This document shows positions 6,636 to 14,942 of a stretch of DNA of 64,000 nucleotides, piece by piece. This DNA comes from Deltaproteobacteria bacterium (GTDB lineage: Bacteria; Bdellovibrionota; FAC87; UBA2466). How positions within the stretch are numbered: the first letter of the stretch is position 1; each line of letters begins with the position of its first letter. Made by a program: the position numbers and the translations under genes. The stretch covers positions 1 to 64,000 of the forward strand of contig JACPWY010000001.1 of the NCBI GenBank assembly GCA_016196825.1, read 5' to 3'. Under the pieces are notes generated by a model, which saw only the letters and a list, made by a program, of their open reading frames with translations, did no database searches and was not told where the DNA came from.

Positions 6636-7250
6636 TCAGTTTTGGACACCTGCTCTTGCCTGCGTGACTGTCAGGCTCGATTTTCTGAGGGTTTTGGACA
6701 CCCCTGATTTCGTGGCTCCAATTGCGTTTGCAATGGTTGCCAGGGAATATCCCTTGCCGCGCATTTCAACAACCTCCGTGGCGTCTATCACTGTTGGTCG
6801 GCCAAGCCTTTTCCCATTCGCCTTAGCATTCTTCAGTCCCGCCCTCACGCGCTCCTTGATGAGAGCACACTCAAATTCTGCCATTGCACCAATAACCTGC
6901 ATGAGCAAACGCCCTGAAGCTGTTGTTAGGTCGATGTTGTCCTTTAGGGAAATGAATTCGACTCCAAGCTCCTCAAACTCCTGCAATGTATTCACCAGGT
7001 CTTTGAGTGAGCGAAAGAGCCGATCGAGCTTCCAACAAATTACGAGGTCAATATTTCTCACGCGTGCGTCTTGCAATAGTTTTTTTAGTGCAGGGCGGTT
7101 TCCGTTAGTGCCGGTCTTGCCGCTGTCCTCATAGACTTCAAAACTCGACCAGCCACGTGCCTTGAGAAACTGGAGAATCTCTGCCCTTTGAAGATCCATT
7201 GATTGGTCAGTTGTACTCACTCTTAAATAAATTCCGATTTTCCTTTCCAT
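6636..7250 (-). CDS. Serine recombinase (resolvase/invertase family)
   Basis: A 204-residue small serine recombinase. The catalytic N-terminal domain starts IGIYLRVSTTDQ with the nucleophile Ser in RVS (about residue 10); the family blocks CWKLDRLFRS (about 70-79) and MAEFECALIKERVRAG (about 121-136) follow. The C-terminal Hin-type helix-turn-helix (GRPTV ... YSLATIANAIGATKSGVSKTL) binds the crossover site. It would resolve multimers or invert a segment of the element. ATG 7248-7250 is chosen; a -10-like TATAAT sits only 6 bases upstream, which hints at a leaderless transcript. Repeats of GTTTTGGACACC at its 3' end may be recombination sites. Confidence 0.9.
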   Translation of the reverse strand: MERKIGIYLRVSTTDQSMDLQRAEILQFLKARGWSSFEVYEDSGKTGTNGNRPALKKLLQDARVRNIDLVICWKLDRLFRSLKDLVNTLQEFEELGVEFISLKDNIDLTTASGRLLMQVIGAMAEFECALIKERVRAGLKNAKANGKRLGRPTVIDATEVVEMRGKGYSLATIANAIGATKSGVSKTLRKSSLTVTQARAGVQN

Positions 7251-7256
7251 TTTCAA

Positions 7257-7262
7257 ATTATA
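7257..7262 (-). promoter_or_regulatory. -10 element for the serine recombinase
   Basis: A perfect TATAAT on the minus strand 6 bases before the recombinase ATG. No good -35 hexamer is seen at 16-18 bases. Transcription would start at or just before the start codon, giving a leaderless or near-leaderless message. Confidence 0.45.
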
Positions 7263-7601
7263 GCACACCGCACCATTTTATCGTCGTTAAAAGGTGTCTT
7301 CTTAAAAATCTGATCAGTTCTGAGAACCTACGATGTACAGTGTTGATTACCCGACACCCCCGGAGTGTGGGCCCCAACTAGGTACTTGCTTCCTCCCCCC
7401 CAAAGGCTGCCTAAGAATTTTGTGAGCGCCGAGAGATAAGGGTGAGATTATTAAGCTGGCTTCCTATTTTTTTATATTTCTTGAAGACTCAACTTCACCG
7501 AAGACGGCCATTACAAATTTACTAACAAACTCCGTCTTCTTTTAAGTCCTTCGCCAAGCCCTCGTTCCAATTTTTATTTTTCTGGGGATTGCTACCCTCA
7601 T
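7263..7601. other. Gene-free region between recombinase and higA
   Basis: About 340 bases with no supported gene. It is AT-rich in 7430-7600 and has a short inverted repeat, ACAC/GTGT, around 7356-7370. It may include a recombinase crossover site and the 3' untranslated region of the toxin-antitoxin transcript. I see no further structure I can support. Confidence 0.4.
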
Positions 7602-7892
7602 CTACCCCGTCTGTGCTAGCTTCGGTCGTTTTTTGTGCTCCTGCATCGCCTGCCACAGATCATAGTTCGTTTGAAGATTCATCCAAAGCTCTGCGGAAGT
7701 TCCAAGCGCATCAGAAAGTGCAAGGGCAACTGCTGGAGTTACGCCACGTTTTCCGTGAATGAGTTCGTTAACCTTTGCATGGGGCCAGCTTAGATGGGCC
7801 GCGAGTTTTGTTTGTGTAACGCGCATGGGCTTTAGAAATTCCTCATCAAGAATTTCTCCAGGATGAATTGGCGCTCGATGTTTAGGTAGCAT
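7602..7892 (-). CDS. higA: HigA-type antitoxin
   Basis: A 96-residue XRE-type antitoxin: N-terminal PIHPGEILDEEFL motif, helix-turn-helix with VTQTKLAAHLSWPHAKVNEL and the typical tail SAELWMNLQTNYDLW. It neutralises HigB and represses the operon. The ATG at 7890-7892 is chosen because AAGGAGG lies 7-8 bases upstream; that site overlaps the end of higB, coupling the two genes. The order toxin then antitoxin is characteristic of higBA. Confidence 0.93.
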   Translation of the reverse strand: MLPKHRAPIHPGEILDEEFLKPMRVTQTKLAAHLSWPHAKVNELIHGKRGVTPAVALALSDALGTSAELWMNLQTNYDLWQAMQEHKKRPKLAQTG

Positions 7893-7906
7893 AAATAAAC
7901 CCTCCT

Positions 7907-8197
7907 TCAATGGTAATCGACAATTTCAACATCTTCTGCATTTCCATCCTTCCAACGAAAAACAATTCGCCACTGGTCGTTGATGCGGACACTATGAAAG
8001 CCCTTCAAATTTCCTGATAACGCTTCCAGGCGATTACCAGGTGGAATTTTTAGGTCTTCCAAACGGCTTGCGCCGTTCATAAGATCAAGTAACCGCCAAG
8101 CCTTCTTATGAAGTTCACCGGGCAATTTCCTTGCCTCTTTGGAATTCAGTCCATCGAAAATATCCTGGGTTGTCTTACTCTTGATGGACTTAATCAT
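7907..8197 (-). CDS. higB: HigB-type toxin (RelE superfamily mRNA interferase)
   Basis: A 96-residue RelE/HigB-like toxin expected to cleave mRNA at the ribosome. The family blocks GELHKKAWRLLDLMNGASRL (about 27-46), KIPPGNRLEALSGN and GFHSVRINDQWRIVFRW are present, with the basic residues used in catalysis. It is first in the operon, 14 bases ahead of higA. It sits near the right end of the element, the position of a stabilising addiction module. A sigma-70-type promoter with a palindrome lies directly upstream. Confidence 0.93.
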   Translation of the reverse strand: MIKSIKSKTTQDIFDGLNSKEARKLPGELHKKAWRLLDLMNGASRLEDLKIPPGNRLEALSGNLKGFHSVRINDQWRIVFRWKDGNAEDVEIVDYH

Positions 8198-8205
8198 CGA
8201 GTATC

Positions 8206-8233
8206 ATTGTATCAAAATTCGATATATCGTCAA
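8206..8233 (-). promoter_or_regulatory. higBA promoter with palindromic operator
   Basis: On the minus strand, -35 TTGACG (8228-8233), a 16-base spacer and -10 TACAAT (8206-8211) lie just upstream of higB. The spacer contains the perfect palindrome CGATATATCG (8220-8229), a likely HigA operator that would block RNA polymerase. Confidence 0.65.
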
Positions 8234-8244
8234 GTGATATAAAT

Positions 8245-8264
8245 CAGCAACATTTCAGCAACAT
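8245..8264 (+). repeat. Candidate integrase arm-type sites, right end
   Basis: Two direct copies of cagcaacat (8245-8253 and 8256-8264). The 17-bp stretch 8248-8264 is identical to 703-719 at the other end of the element. Likely integrase or excisionase binding sites by position. Confidence 0.5.
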
Positions 8265-8390
8265 ACTAAAGAGAAATAACGGGGAAAAGCTGGGAAGAAC
8301 TAGAAAGCTGGCCCTACCAATTCATTTGTTATTTAAATGATTTAGGTTGTTTTTCGGTCAGTTAGCGTTTTTCTTTTTTCGGGCTTAGAT

Positions 8391-8432
8391 AGCTTCGGAG
8401 GCTTGCGCTCTATCCAACTGAGCTAACCGCCC
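8391..8432 (-). repeat. Attachment site repeat, distal end (tRNA-Arg 5' fragment)
   Basis: An exact copy of 583-624, i.e. the first 42 bases of tRNA-Arg without its 3' half. It still faces the original chromosomal upstream sequence (8433 onward), so the displaced tRNA promoter, if active, now transcribes a tRNA 5' fragment and reads on toward higBA. Confidence 0.9.
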
Positions 8433-8518
8433 ACAGAAACCTCTCAGTACCCCGATCGGTTGCCTAATTTCAACATTTGAGTAGACTGGCTGGCTCAACC
8501 TTCATTCAGGGAGTTCAC

Positions 8519-9118
8519 ATGACAAACATTCTCAGAATCACCGCAGCCCTCCTCTTCGTGGCGAATGCCTTTGCCGCTACTACTTGGAAGATCGACACCG
8601 ATCATTCGATCGCCAATTTCAAGATCAAGCACCTCGTTGTCTCCAACGTCACCGGTTCCGTCTCCTTCACCGGAGGTCAGTTCGAGATCGACGAAAAGGA
8701 CTTTACCAAAACCAAGATGGAAGGGACGCTCGACCCAAAAACCATCAACACCTCGAATGAGAAACGGGATGGCCACCTCAAATCGGCCGATTTCTTCGAT
8801 GTCGCTAAGAATCCGACAATCAAATTCGTGTCAAAGAAAATTGAAGCCGATGGGGCCAAGTACAGGGTGACTGGCGATCTCACTCTGCATGGAGTGACAA
8901 AAGCGATCACGCTCTTCTGCGAGAAACCAACCGATCCGATTAAGGCCTTTGGAGGTCAGCACCGCGGTTTTTCCGCAACCGGCAAGATCAATCGAAAGGA
9001 TTTCGGCATGGTCTGGAACAAAGCCCTTGAGACCGGCGGCCTAGCCGTTGGCGAAGAGCTCGAGGTTTCGATCGATCTGGAGCTGGCCCACACCGAAGCG
9101 CCGTCTAAGAAAACCTGA
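8519..9118 (+). CDS. YceI-family periplasmic lipid-binding protein
   Basis: A 199-residue protein with a signal peptide (MTNILRITAALLFVANAFA) and a full YceI lipocalin-like beta-barrel: the opening TTWKIDTDHSIANFKIKHL, then SVSFTGGQFEID, GHLKSADFFDVAKNPTIKF and the closing DFGMVWNKALETGG. YceI proteins bind isoprenoid or other lipid tails in the periplasm. The ATG at 8519 is preceded by AGGGAG; an in-frame start at 8477 would sit ahead of the signal peptide and is unlikely. First chromosomal gene right of the integrated element, convergent with mtaB. Confidence 0.92.
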   Translation: MTNILRITAALLFVANAFAATTWKIDTDHSIANFKIKHLVVSNVTGSVSFTGGQFEIDEKDFTKTKMEGTLDPKTINTSNEKRDGHLKSADFFDVAKNPTIKFVSKKIEADGAKYRVTGDLTLHGVTKAITLFCEKPTDPIKAFGGQHRGFSATGKINRKDFGMVWNKALETGGLAVGEELEVSIDLELAHTEAPSKKT

Positions 9119-9130
9119 TTAAATCATTCC

Positions 9131-10429
9131 TCAATTCGGTTTCTGATAGCAACCGAACTGAGGAATTAGCTCTCCGGCGACTGATGAGCGCATGGCGCTT
9201 GTCAGTCGCACCGGGACTATCTGCTTCGCGACACCGGCCCCCTCAAACTCCACCGGCACATAGCTCTCCGTATGGCCTAACCACCGTCCGGGCCTTTTCC
9301 TCGATGGTCGTTCAATGAGAAGCTCCTGAGTCCGCCCGATCTGTTCCAATAAAAATTCACGATTACGCCGATCCGAAAGCTCCCGCAAAACCGCCGATCG
9401 CCGCGCAATTTCCTGAGCTGGCGCCTTGCCGTCGAGTTTTGCAGCCTCCGTTCCCTTGCGTGCCGAAAAAGAGAAGACATGGAGCTTCGACCAATGGGTC
9501 TTCTCGAGAACCACCACCGTCCTTTTAAACGCCTCCAGCGTCTCACCCGGGAAACCCACGATCACATCCACGCCGATATAGGCGTGTGGCACCTTCTTCT
9601 GGATCTGCTCCGTGATCGACTCAAACTCGATCACTTTGTAAACCCGGCGCATGCGCTTCAACACCTCATCGTCTCCACTCTGCAAAGCAATGTGCAAGAA
9701 GGGGCAAAGTTTGGAGTTAGTCGCCATCAGATCCAAAAGACCATCGGGAATCTCAAACGGATCCAGCGTGCTCAACCGGATCCGGGGACCATCCTTCGCC
9801 AACAAGCGATCCAACAGCCCTTTGAGATCGGAATTGTGTTCCCAGCCGTAGTGGGCCAAATGGATTCCCGTCAGCACCACCTCCTGAAACCCCTGAGCGG
9901 CCGCCTCAGCGATCTGCTTCTCGACAACTTCAGGGATCAGACTGCGACTCCGCCCGCGCGCCATTGGAATCGTGCAGAAGGTGCACTTGTAATTGCAGCC
10001 ATCTTGAATCTTGATATTCGCACGCGCATTGCGCGAACCCACAAAATTCTCGGGCAAATACCCCGTGGCGGCCAACACATGATCACGACCGTCCGCCGCT
10101 GTCTCAATCAAATCTAAAACCTTGATCTTGTCCGCCGTGCCGACGACGTAATCCACGCCACTCAAGGCCAGAAGCTCTTCCTTAGCCACCTGCGCGTAGC
10201 AACCGATCACCGCCACAACCGCGCTGGGGTTCGCCCGCTTGAAACGGTACACCTGATTGCGGGCATCCCGATCGGCATTCGCCGTCACGGTGCAGGAGTT
10301 GATCACATACGCATCGGCTACTTCATCATCGGAAACAACCATCATCCCTCGGCGAATCGCCTCGAGATAGAGTCCGTCGGTCTCAAAGTTATTGGCCCGG
10401 CAACCAAAATTCTTAAAGGCTATACGCAT
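9131..10429 (-). CDS. mtaB: MtaB-type tRNA (t6A37) methylthiotransferase
   Basis: A 432-residue radical-SAM methylthiotransferase that converts t6A at position 37 of tRNAs to ms2t6A. It has the N-terminal UPF0004 domain (MRIAFKNFGCRANNFETDGL, with Cys in GCR, NSCTV and IGCYA), the radical-SAM CxxxCxxC in GCNYKCTFCTIP (about 148-155) and a C-terminal TRAM domain. The single GCR pattern and opening match MtaB rather than MiaB or RimO. The ATG at 10427-10429 overlaps the mnmA stop codon, so the genes are translationally coupled. It forms a tRNA-modification operon with nifS and mnmA. Confidence 0.93.
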   Translation of the reverse strand: MRIAFKNFGCRANNFETDGLYLEAIRRGMMVVSDDEVADAYVINSCTVTANADRDARNQVYRFKRANPSAVVAVIGCYAQVAKEELLALSGVDYVVGTADKIKVLDLIETAADGRDHVLAATGYLPENFVGSRNARANIKIQDGCNYKCTFCTIPMARGRSRSLIPEVVEKQIAEAAAQGFQEVVLTGIHLAHYGWEHNSDLKGLLDRLLAKDGPRIRLSTLDPFEIPDGLLDLMATNSKLCPFLHIALQSGDDEVLKRMRRVYKVIEFESITEQIQKKVPHAYIGVDVIVGFPGETLEAFKRTVVVLEKTHWSKLHVFSFSARKGTEAAKLDGKAPAQEIARRSAVLRELSDRRNREFLLEQIGRTQELLIERPSRKRPGRWLGHTESYVPVEFEGAGVAKQIVPVRLTSAMRSSVAGELIPQFGCYQKPN

Positions 10430-11508
10430 AGATCCCCAATCCATCCGCCACCGGCGACACGGGAGCCATCGTAGAAAACAATCGCCTGCCCCGGCGTGAT
10501 CGCTCTCTGGGCCGATTCAAACTCAACCTCACACCGACTATCCGCCAGAAGGTCCACTCGACACGTCGATTCACGGGATCGATACCGAATCTTCGCCTTG
10601 AGCGGTCGGCCGTCGGGCTGACCATTTATCCAATGCATGCGTTCCACACGGCAGCGCTTCTTAAAGAGTCCGGCTTCACTCCCCACCACCACCCGATTCA
10701 GCGCCGGATCGATCTCGGTCACATAGAGCGGCTCAAGCGAGTTCACGCCAAGTCCCTTTCTCTGACCAATCGTAAAGTTGTAGAGACCTCGGTGTTCACC
10801 CACCAACTCACCCACCTCATTCACGATAGGGCCTGGCTGACGTGCGGTCTCCGGAACATTTTCCTCGACGAAATCTTGATACTTTCGCCCTTGCACAAAG
10901 CAGATCTCCTGGCTGTCCGGTTTATTGGCCACCGCCAATCCATACTCCCGCGCCAGCTCCCTCACCGCATTTTTCGACAATCCGCCCATGGGAAAAAGAC
11001 AGCGCGCAAGATCCTCTTGGCGAATCGAAAAGAGAAAATAGGACTGATCCTTTTCCGGATAAACCCCTCGATGCAGCTCGAATCGATCGGTCTTCTCCAC
11101 GAGCGCATAATGGCCTGTCGCCAAATAGTCCGCGCCGAGATCCAAGGCCCAGTCCAAGAGCCGTGAGAACTTCACCTTCTCATTGCACTGCACACACGGG
11201 TTAGGGGTCCGCCCGGCTATGTACTCATTCAAGAAATCATCGATAACGGCGGTCCGAAACTCCACTTCCATGTCGGAAACATAAAATGGGATCCCAATCT
11301 TTTCAGCCACCCGCCGGGCATCACCAATGTCCGAAAGGGTGCAACAGGTGCCATATTTGTTTTCAATCTGCTCGGAGGCATCGTGGAGCTGCAACGACAC
11401 GCCGATAACGTCGTAGCCCTCATGCTTGAGCCACGCCGCGGTCACGGAGCTATCCACACCACCGCTCATCGCCACCACAACACGAGATCCATGCGGAGGG
11501 AGCCACAT
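10420..11508 (-). CDS. mnmA: tRNA-specific 2-thiouridylase MnmA
   Basis: A 362-residue enzyme that makes 2-thiouridine at wobble position 34 of Glu, Gln and Lys tRNAs. The PP-loop SGGVDSSV lies at about residues 15-22; the two catalytic cysteines are in NPCVQCN (about 101) and SQEICFV (about 197); the C-terminal beta-barrel includes FTIGQRKGLGV. Sulfur would come from the cysteine desulfurase encoded immediately upstream, whose stop codon overlaps this start by one base. Full length for the family. Confidence 0.97.
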   Translation of the reverse strand: MWLPPHGSRVVVAMSGGVDSSVTAAWLKHEGYDVIGVSLQLHDASEQIENKYGTCCTLSDIGDARRVAEKIGIPFYVSDMEVEFRTAVIDDFLNEYIAGRTPNPCVQCNEKVKFSRLLDWALDLGADYLATGHYALVEKTDRFELHRGVYPEKDQSYFLFSIRQEDLARCLFPMGGLSKNAVRELAREYGLAVANKPDSQEICFVQGRKYQDFVEENVPETARQPGPIVNEVGELVGEHRGLYNFTIGQRKGLGVNSLEPLYVTEIDPALNRVVVGSEAGLFKKRCRVERMHWINGQPDGRPLKAKIRYRSRESTCRVDLLADSRCEVEFESAQRAITPGQAIVFYDGSRVAGGGWIGDLCV

Positions 11509-12638
11509 CAGGATCGCCCTCGCCGCTCTCGAATTCTGCCGATGTGAAAAGAGGTTCGCTCCACGAACCGGTCAATCTCCTGCTGAGTCGTCTGACGCCC
11601 CAAGCTCACACGAAAACACTCGCGCGCCTCGTCCTCTGTCATCCCCATCGCCATCAAGATTGGGTTAGCCTTAGTTGCTCCCGAAGAGCAGGCTGCACCG
11701 GTCGAAATGCAAATTCCGTCGAGATCCAGCGCAGTCAAAAGAGATTCAGCACGCACGCCTTCCACTCGAATATTGCTCGTGTGCGGAGTCCTCAACGCCT
11801 CTTTTCCCTGAATCGTGATCCCCTCGACGCCTCTAATCCGATTCTCGAGATCATCCCGCAGCTGCTCCATCCGGCCACGCTCATCGGCCGAGATCGGATC
11901 AGACAACGCGCCCGCAAATCCGGCAATCCCTACCATGTTTGGCGTGCCGCCTCGCCGCTTAAGCTCATGGTTGCCGCCATGGAACAACGGCACAAGCTGT
12001 CGCCCCGCGGCCACCCGCAACGCTCCCACTCCTTTCGGCCCGCCAACCTTGTGGGCCGACACCGACACATAGTCGGCCGCCGCCCAGTGGCTTGATGGTA
12101 GTTTGCCCAAAGCCTGAACGGCATCCACGTGAAGCTCGGCTCCAACCGTGCGACAAAGCTCCGCCACCCGCACGATGGGAAACACAATCCCCGTCTCGTT
12201 GTTGGCCACCATGAGCGACACCAAATTAGGGCGAAAAGACTCGAGCGTCTGTGCCAGATTTTTTTCGTCCAACTCCCCGGAAGGCAGGAGCTTCATCAAA
12301 TGGGTCTCACAGCCAAGCCCCACCAAAGTCGGTAAAAGATCCCGGATAGAGGAGTGCTCCACCGGCGACACAAGAAGGCGCACCCCTTTGCCGGCCAAGG
12401 CTTTGCCCAAAAACGCCGAGGCATTCGACTCGCTACCGCCCGACGTAAAGACAACCTCTTTCGGAGAGGCCCCCAGAGCCCGCGCCACAACAGACCGATA
12501 TTTTTCTAATAATTCCCGACTGATACGGCCCACCCCATGAACAGAAGACGGATTCCCCCAGTGCTCCATCGCCTCCGCCATCCCCTTTTGGGCCGCAACC
12601 GAGAGCGGCGAAGTGGCATTGTAATCCAGGTAGACCAT
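11508..12638 (-). CDS. Cysteine desulfurase (NifS/IscS family)
   Basis: A 376-residue PLP enzyme that removes sulfur from cysteine and holds it as a persulfide. Visible features: N-terminal YLDYNATSPL, PLP-site ASP/Gln region HVDAVQALGK, the Schiff-base Lys in SAHKVGGPKG (about 202) and the active Cys in GAACSSGATK (about 318). The SSG loop after the cysteine matches the long-loop IscS/NifS class. First gene of the operon with mnmA and mtaB, so its main role here is probably sulfur supply for tRNA thiolation. No iscU or other Fe-S scaffold gene is nearby. Confidence 0.94.
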   Translation of the reverse strand: MVYLDYNATSPLSVAAQKGMAEAMEHWGNPSSVHGVGRISRELLEKYRSVVARALGASPKEVVFTSGGSESNASAFLGKALAGKGVRLLVSPVEHSSIRDLLPTLVGLGCETHLMKLLPSGELDEKNLAQTLESFRPNLVSLMVANNETGIVFPIVRVAELCRTVGAELHVDAVQALGKLPSSHWAAADYVSVSAHKVGGPKGVGALRVAAGRQLVPLFHGGNHELKRRGGTPNMVGIAGFAGALSDPISADERGRMEQLRDDLENRIRGVEGITIQGKEALRTPHTSNIRVEGVRAESLLTALDLDGICISTGAACSSGATKANPILMAMGMTEDEARECFRVSLGRQTTQQEIDRFVERTSFHIGRIRERRGRS

Positions 12639-12704
12639 GGCGGTTCCTATACCCTCCCCACGACGATTTGTCAGGCACGCGACCCCGTGAAAGAATCCGC
12701 CGCT

Positions 12705-14942
12705 ATGGACTCAGCTGAGCGCGCTAGGCGTCGACGGGAGCGGATCACCGTCATTATCCTCATTGGGACTCTGAGTCTCCTCACGGTGTTCGAGGTCCAC
12801 ATCCTGCGACTCTCCGCCAAGCTCCCCTTCGTCAACAGCATCTTCTTCTTCGGCCTGATGAACCTCAACATCGTCCTCATCATGATCCTGCTCTTCCTGG
12901 TCTTCCGGAATGTGGTGAAGCTCATCCTGGATGAAAAGAGGGGGCGCGCGGGCTCGCGCCTGCGCACACGCCTAGTCTTCAGCTTCATCCTCTTTGCCAT
13001 TATCCCGACCGTGTTGCTTTTTGCGATCTCCGCCACCTACATCAAGACCAGTTTCGACAAGTGGTTTTCGGCCAAGGTCGAATCGACCCTCCAGCGCAGC
13101 ATCGAGGTCGTGAAGATCTATTATGAAAATACAGAAAAAAACGCGCAGCATTTTGCGCGACGGATCGCCGCAACACTTGAGACCCACTCCAAACGCACTC
13201 TGGGCCGAACTCTCGATGATTTGAGAATGGAATACGGAGTCGACGCTCTCGAATACTATGTCAATCCATTCCTCCCCCGAGTGCTCTCGACCCACCCGGA
13301 CAAGCAGGACACCATCCCCAGCGGATCACTCGAAACGCTGAAAGAGGTCTTCGCCGGCAATCAGAGTTGCCGCATTCAAAACATCGGCACCGGCGAACTC
13401 GTCCGTTGCGGTGTCTTTCTCGGGACTGGAAAGGGCGCGATATTCGTCGACTATTTCATTCCGACTAGCCTCGCTTCCCAGCTCTCCGAGATCAATATGA
13501 CGTTCGAGGACTTCAAGCGGAACAACCCGCTCGATTACCCGATCAAATCTACCTATTTCGCCATCCTCACCATGGTGACGCTGCTGATTCTCTTCTCCGC
13601 CATCTGGACCGGCTTCTACATCGCCAAGCGCCTCACGGTGCCCATCGAAGAGCTCCTCCGAGGAACCGAGGCCGTGGCAAAGGGAAACCTTGATTTCCGA
13701 CTCACGCCGGGCGGACAGGATGAGCTGGCCAAGCTCGTCGAATCCTTCAACCTCATGGTCGGCGATCTCAATCAGAACAAGATCGATATCGAAACCAGCC
13801 ACGCCTATCTCAAAAAGATGAACGAGGAGCTCGCCACACGCCGTCGCTATATCGAAGTGCTTCTGGAAAGTGTTCAGTCGGGGGTCGTCTCGCTCGATGA
13901 GTTCGGAAAGATATCTACGGTGAATGGAGCGGCCTCAAAGCTTCTCTCCCTTGCTCCGGCCGATCTCGTGAACAAACCCTACTGGTCGATCGTCCCCGAT
14001 TCCTATCGCAAAGATTTCCGCGAAATCCTTGCTGTGCTTTCGTCTAGCTCCGCAAGCCCCATTCGCAAGGAGATCCGATTTCAAAACCGCGACGGCCGCT
14101 GGGTTTCGCTCCTCATCACCCTAAGCCCGTTTCGTGATGAAAATCGTCGACAACGCGGAGTCGTCGCGGTCATCGACGATGTCACCGAGATTCAAAAGAT
14201 CGAGCGCATGAGTGCGTGGCGCGAGGTTGCCCGCCGCATCGCCCACGAGATCAAGAACCCCCTCACCCCCATCCAACTTTCGGTCGAGCGACTGCGCCGT
14301 CGCTACCTCGACAAAATCCGAGATGACGGCACGTTTGACCAGTCAACCCAGATCATTCTCAAAGAGGTCGACTCGCTGAAAGCCCTCGTCGGTGAATTCA
14401 CGACCTTCGCGCGTCTCCCCGAGGTGATCCAGGCCCCCGAAGATCTCAACGCCCTCATCATCGATGCAAGCAATCTATTCCGAGCCGCACACGAGAAAAT
14501 TCAGTTCCAACTCGATCTGGCCGAGGGACTGCCGCTTCTGCGACTCGATCGCGCTCAACTCAAACGGGCATTCATCAATCTTTTCGACAACGCTGTCACG
14601 GCCATGAATGGCAGCGGTACAATTTCGGTTCGATCCTTTTTTGCGAGTGCCATCGATTCCTATTGTCTGTCCATCGCCGACAGCGGCTGCGGTATCGATG
14701 AAGCCGCTCAGAGCCAGCTCTTTGAACCCTATTTCTCCACCAAAGAGGGAGGGACGGGGCTGGGCCTCGCCATCGTCCAGCGCATCATCTCCGACCATGG
14801 CGGCTACATTCGCGTCGGAAAAAACACCCCCTCAGGCACAAAATTCACTATCGAACTGCCGGACTCTTTAATGAGCCCACGCGCCGGTCCGCAGATTGAC
14901 CCCAAACCCAACCCAATTAGTATGGAGCGCGAGGTCACTTGA
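12705..14942 (+). CDS. ntrY: NtrY-type membrane sensor histidine kinase
   Basis: A 745-residue sensor kinase paired with the NtrX regulator that follows. Three hydrophobic segments lie in residues 14-110, then a periplasmic region of about 170 residues, a further segment (about 285-310), HAMP, a PAS domain (about 385-500), the phosphoacceptor block RRIAHEIKNPLTPIQLS and an ATPase domain with FINLFDNAVTAMN, IADSGCGID and GGTGLGLAIV. This order is the NtrY family arrangement. The start is chosen at ATG 12705; a GTG at 12687 is in frame. It is divergent from nifS. The TGA overlaps the TTG start of ntrX. Confidence 0.93.
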   Translation: MDSAERARRRRERITVIILIGTLSLLTVFEVHILRLSAKLPFVNSIFFFGLMNLNIVLIMILLFLVFRNVVKLILDEKRGRAGSRLRTRLVFSFILFAIIPTVLLFAISATYIKTSFDKWFSAKVESTLQRSIEVVKIYYENTEKNAQHFARRIAATLETHSKRTLGRTLDDLRMEYGVDALEYYVNPFLPRVLSTHPDKQDTIPSGSLETLKEVFAGNQSCRIQNIGTGELVRCGVFLGTGKGAIFVDYFIPTSLASQLSEINMTFEDFKRNNPLDYPIKSTYFAILTMVTLLILFSAIWTGFYIAKRLTVPIEELLRGTEAVAKGNLDFRLTPGGQDELAKLVESFNLMVGDLNQNKIDIETSHAYLKKMNEELATRRRYIEVLLESVQSGVVSLDEFGKISTVNGAASKLLSLAPADLVNKPYWSIVPDSYRKDFREILAVLSSSSASPIRKEIRFQNRDGRWVSLLITLSPFRDENRRQRGVVAVIDDVTEIQKIERMSAWREVARRIAHEIKNPLTPIQLSVERLRRRYLDKIRDDGTFDQSTQIILKEVDSLKALVGEFTTFARLPEVIQAPEDLNALIIDASNLFRAAHEKIQFQLDLAEGLPLLRLDRAQLKRAFINLFDNAVTAMNGSGTISVRSFFASAIDSYCLSIADSGCGIDEAAQSQLFEPYFSTKEGGTGLGLAIVQRIISDHGGYIRVGKNTPSGTKFTIELPDSLMSPRAGPQIDPKPNPISMEREVT

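Larger units (their letters stand above)
583..8432. mobile_element. Integrated satellite-like genetic element in tRNA-Arg
   Basis: A 7.85-kb segment bounded by a perfect 42-bp direct repeat made of the 5' part of tRNA-Arg. An integrase gene lies immediately inside one end. Further genes typical of such islands are an AlpA-like excisionase, a VapE-like ATPase/helicase, an XRE repressor, a serine recombinase and a HigBA module. Three lipoprotein genes are likely cargo. No phage structural, packaging or conjugation genes are seen, so a P4/PICI-like satellite or a small integrative island fits best. The element is visibly more AT-rich than the flanking chromosome. Its boundaries are seen in the sequence; its class is inference. 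Confidence 0.9.
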
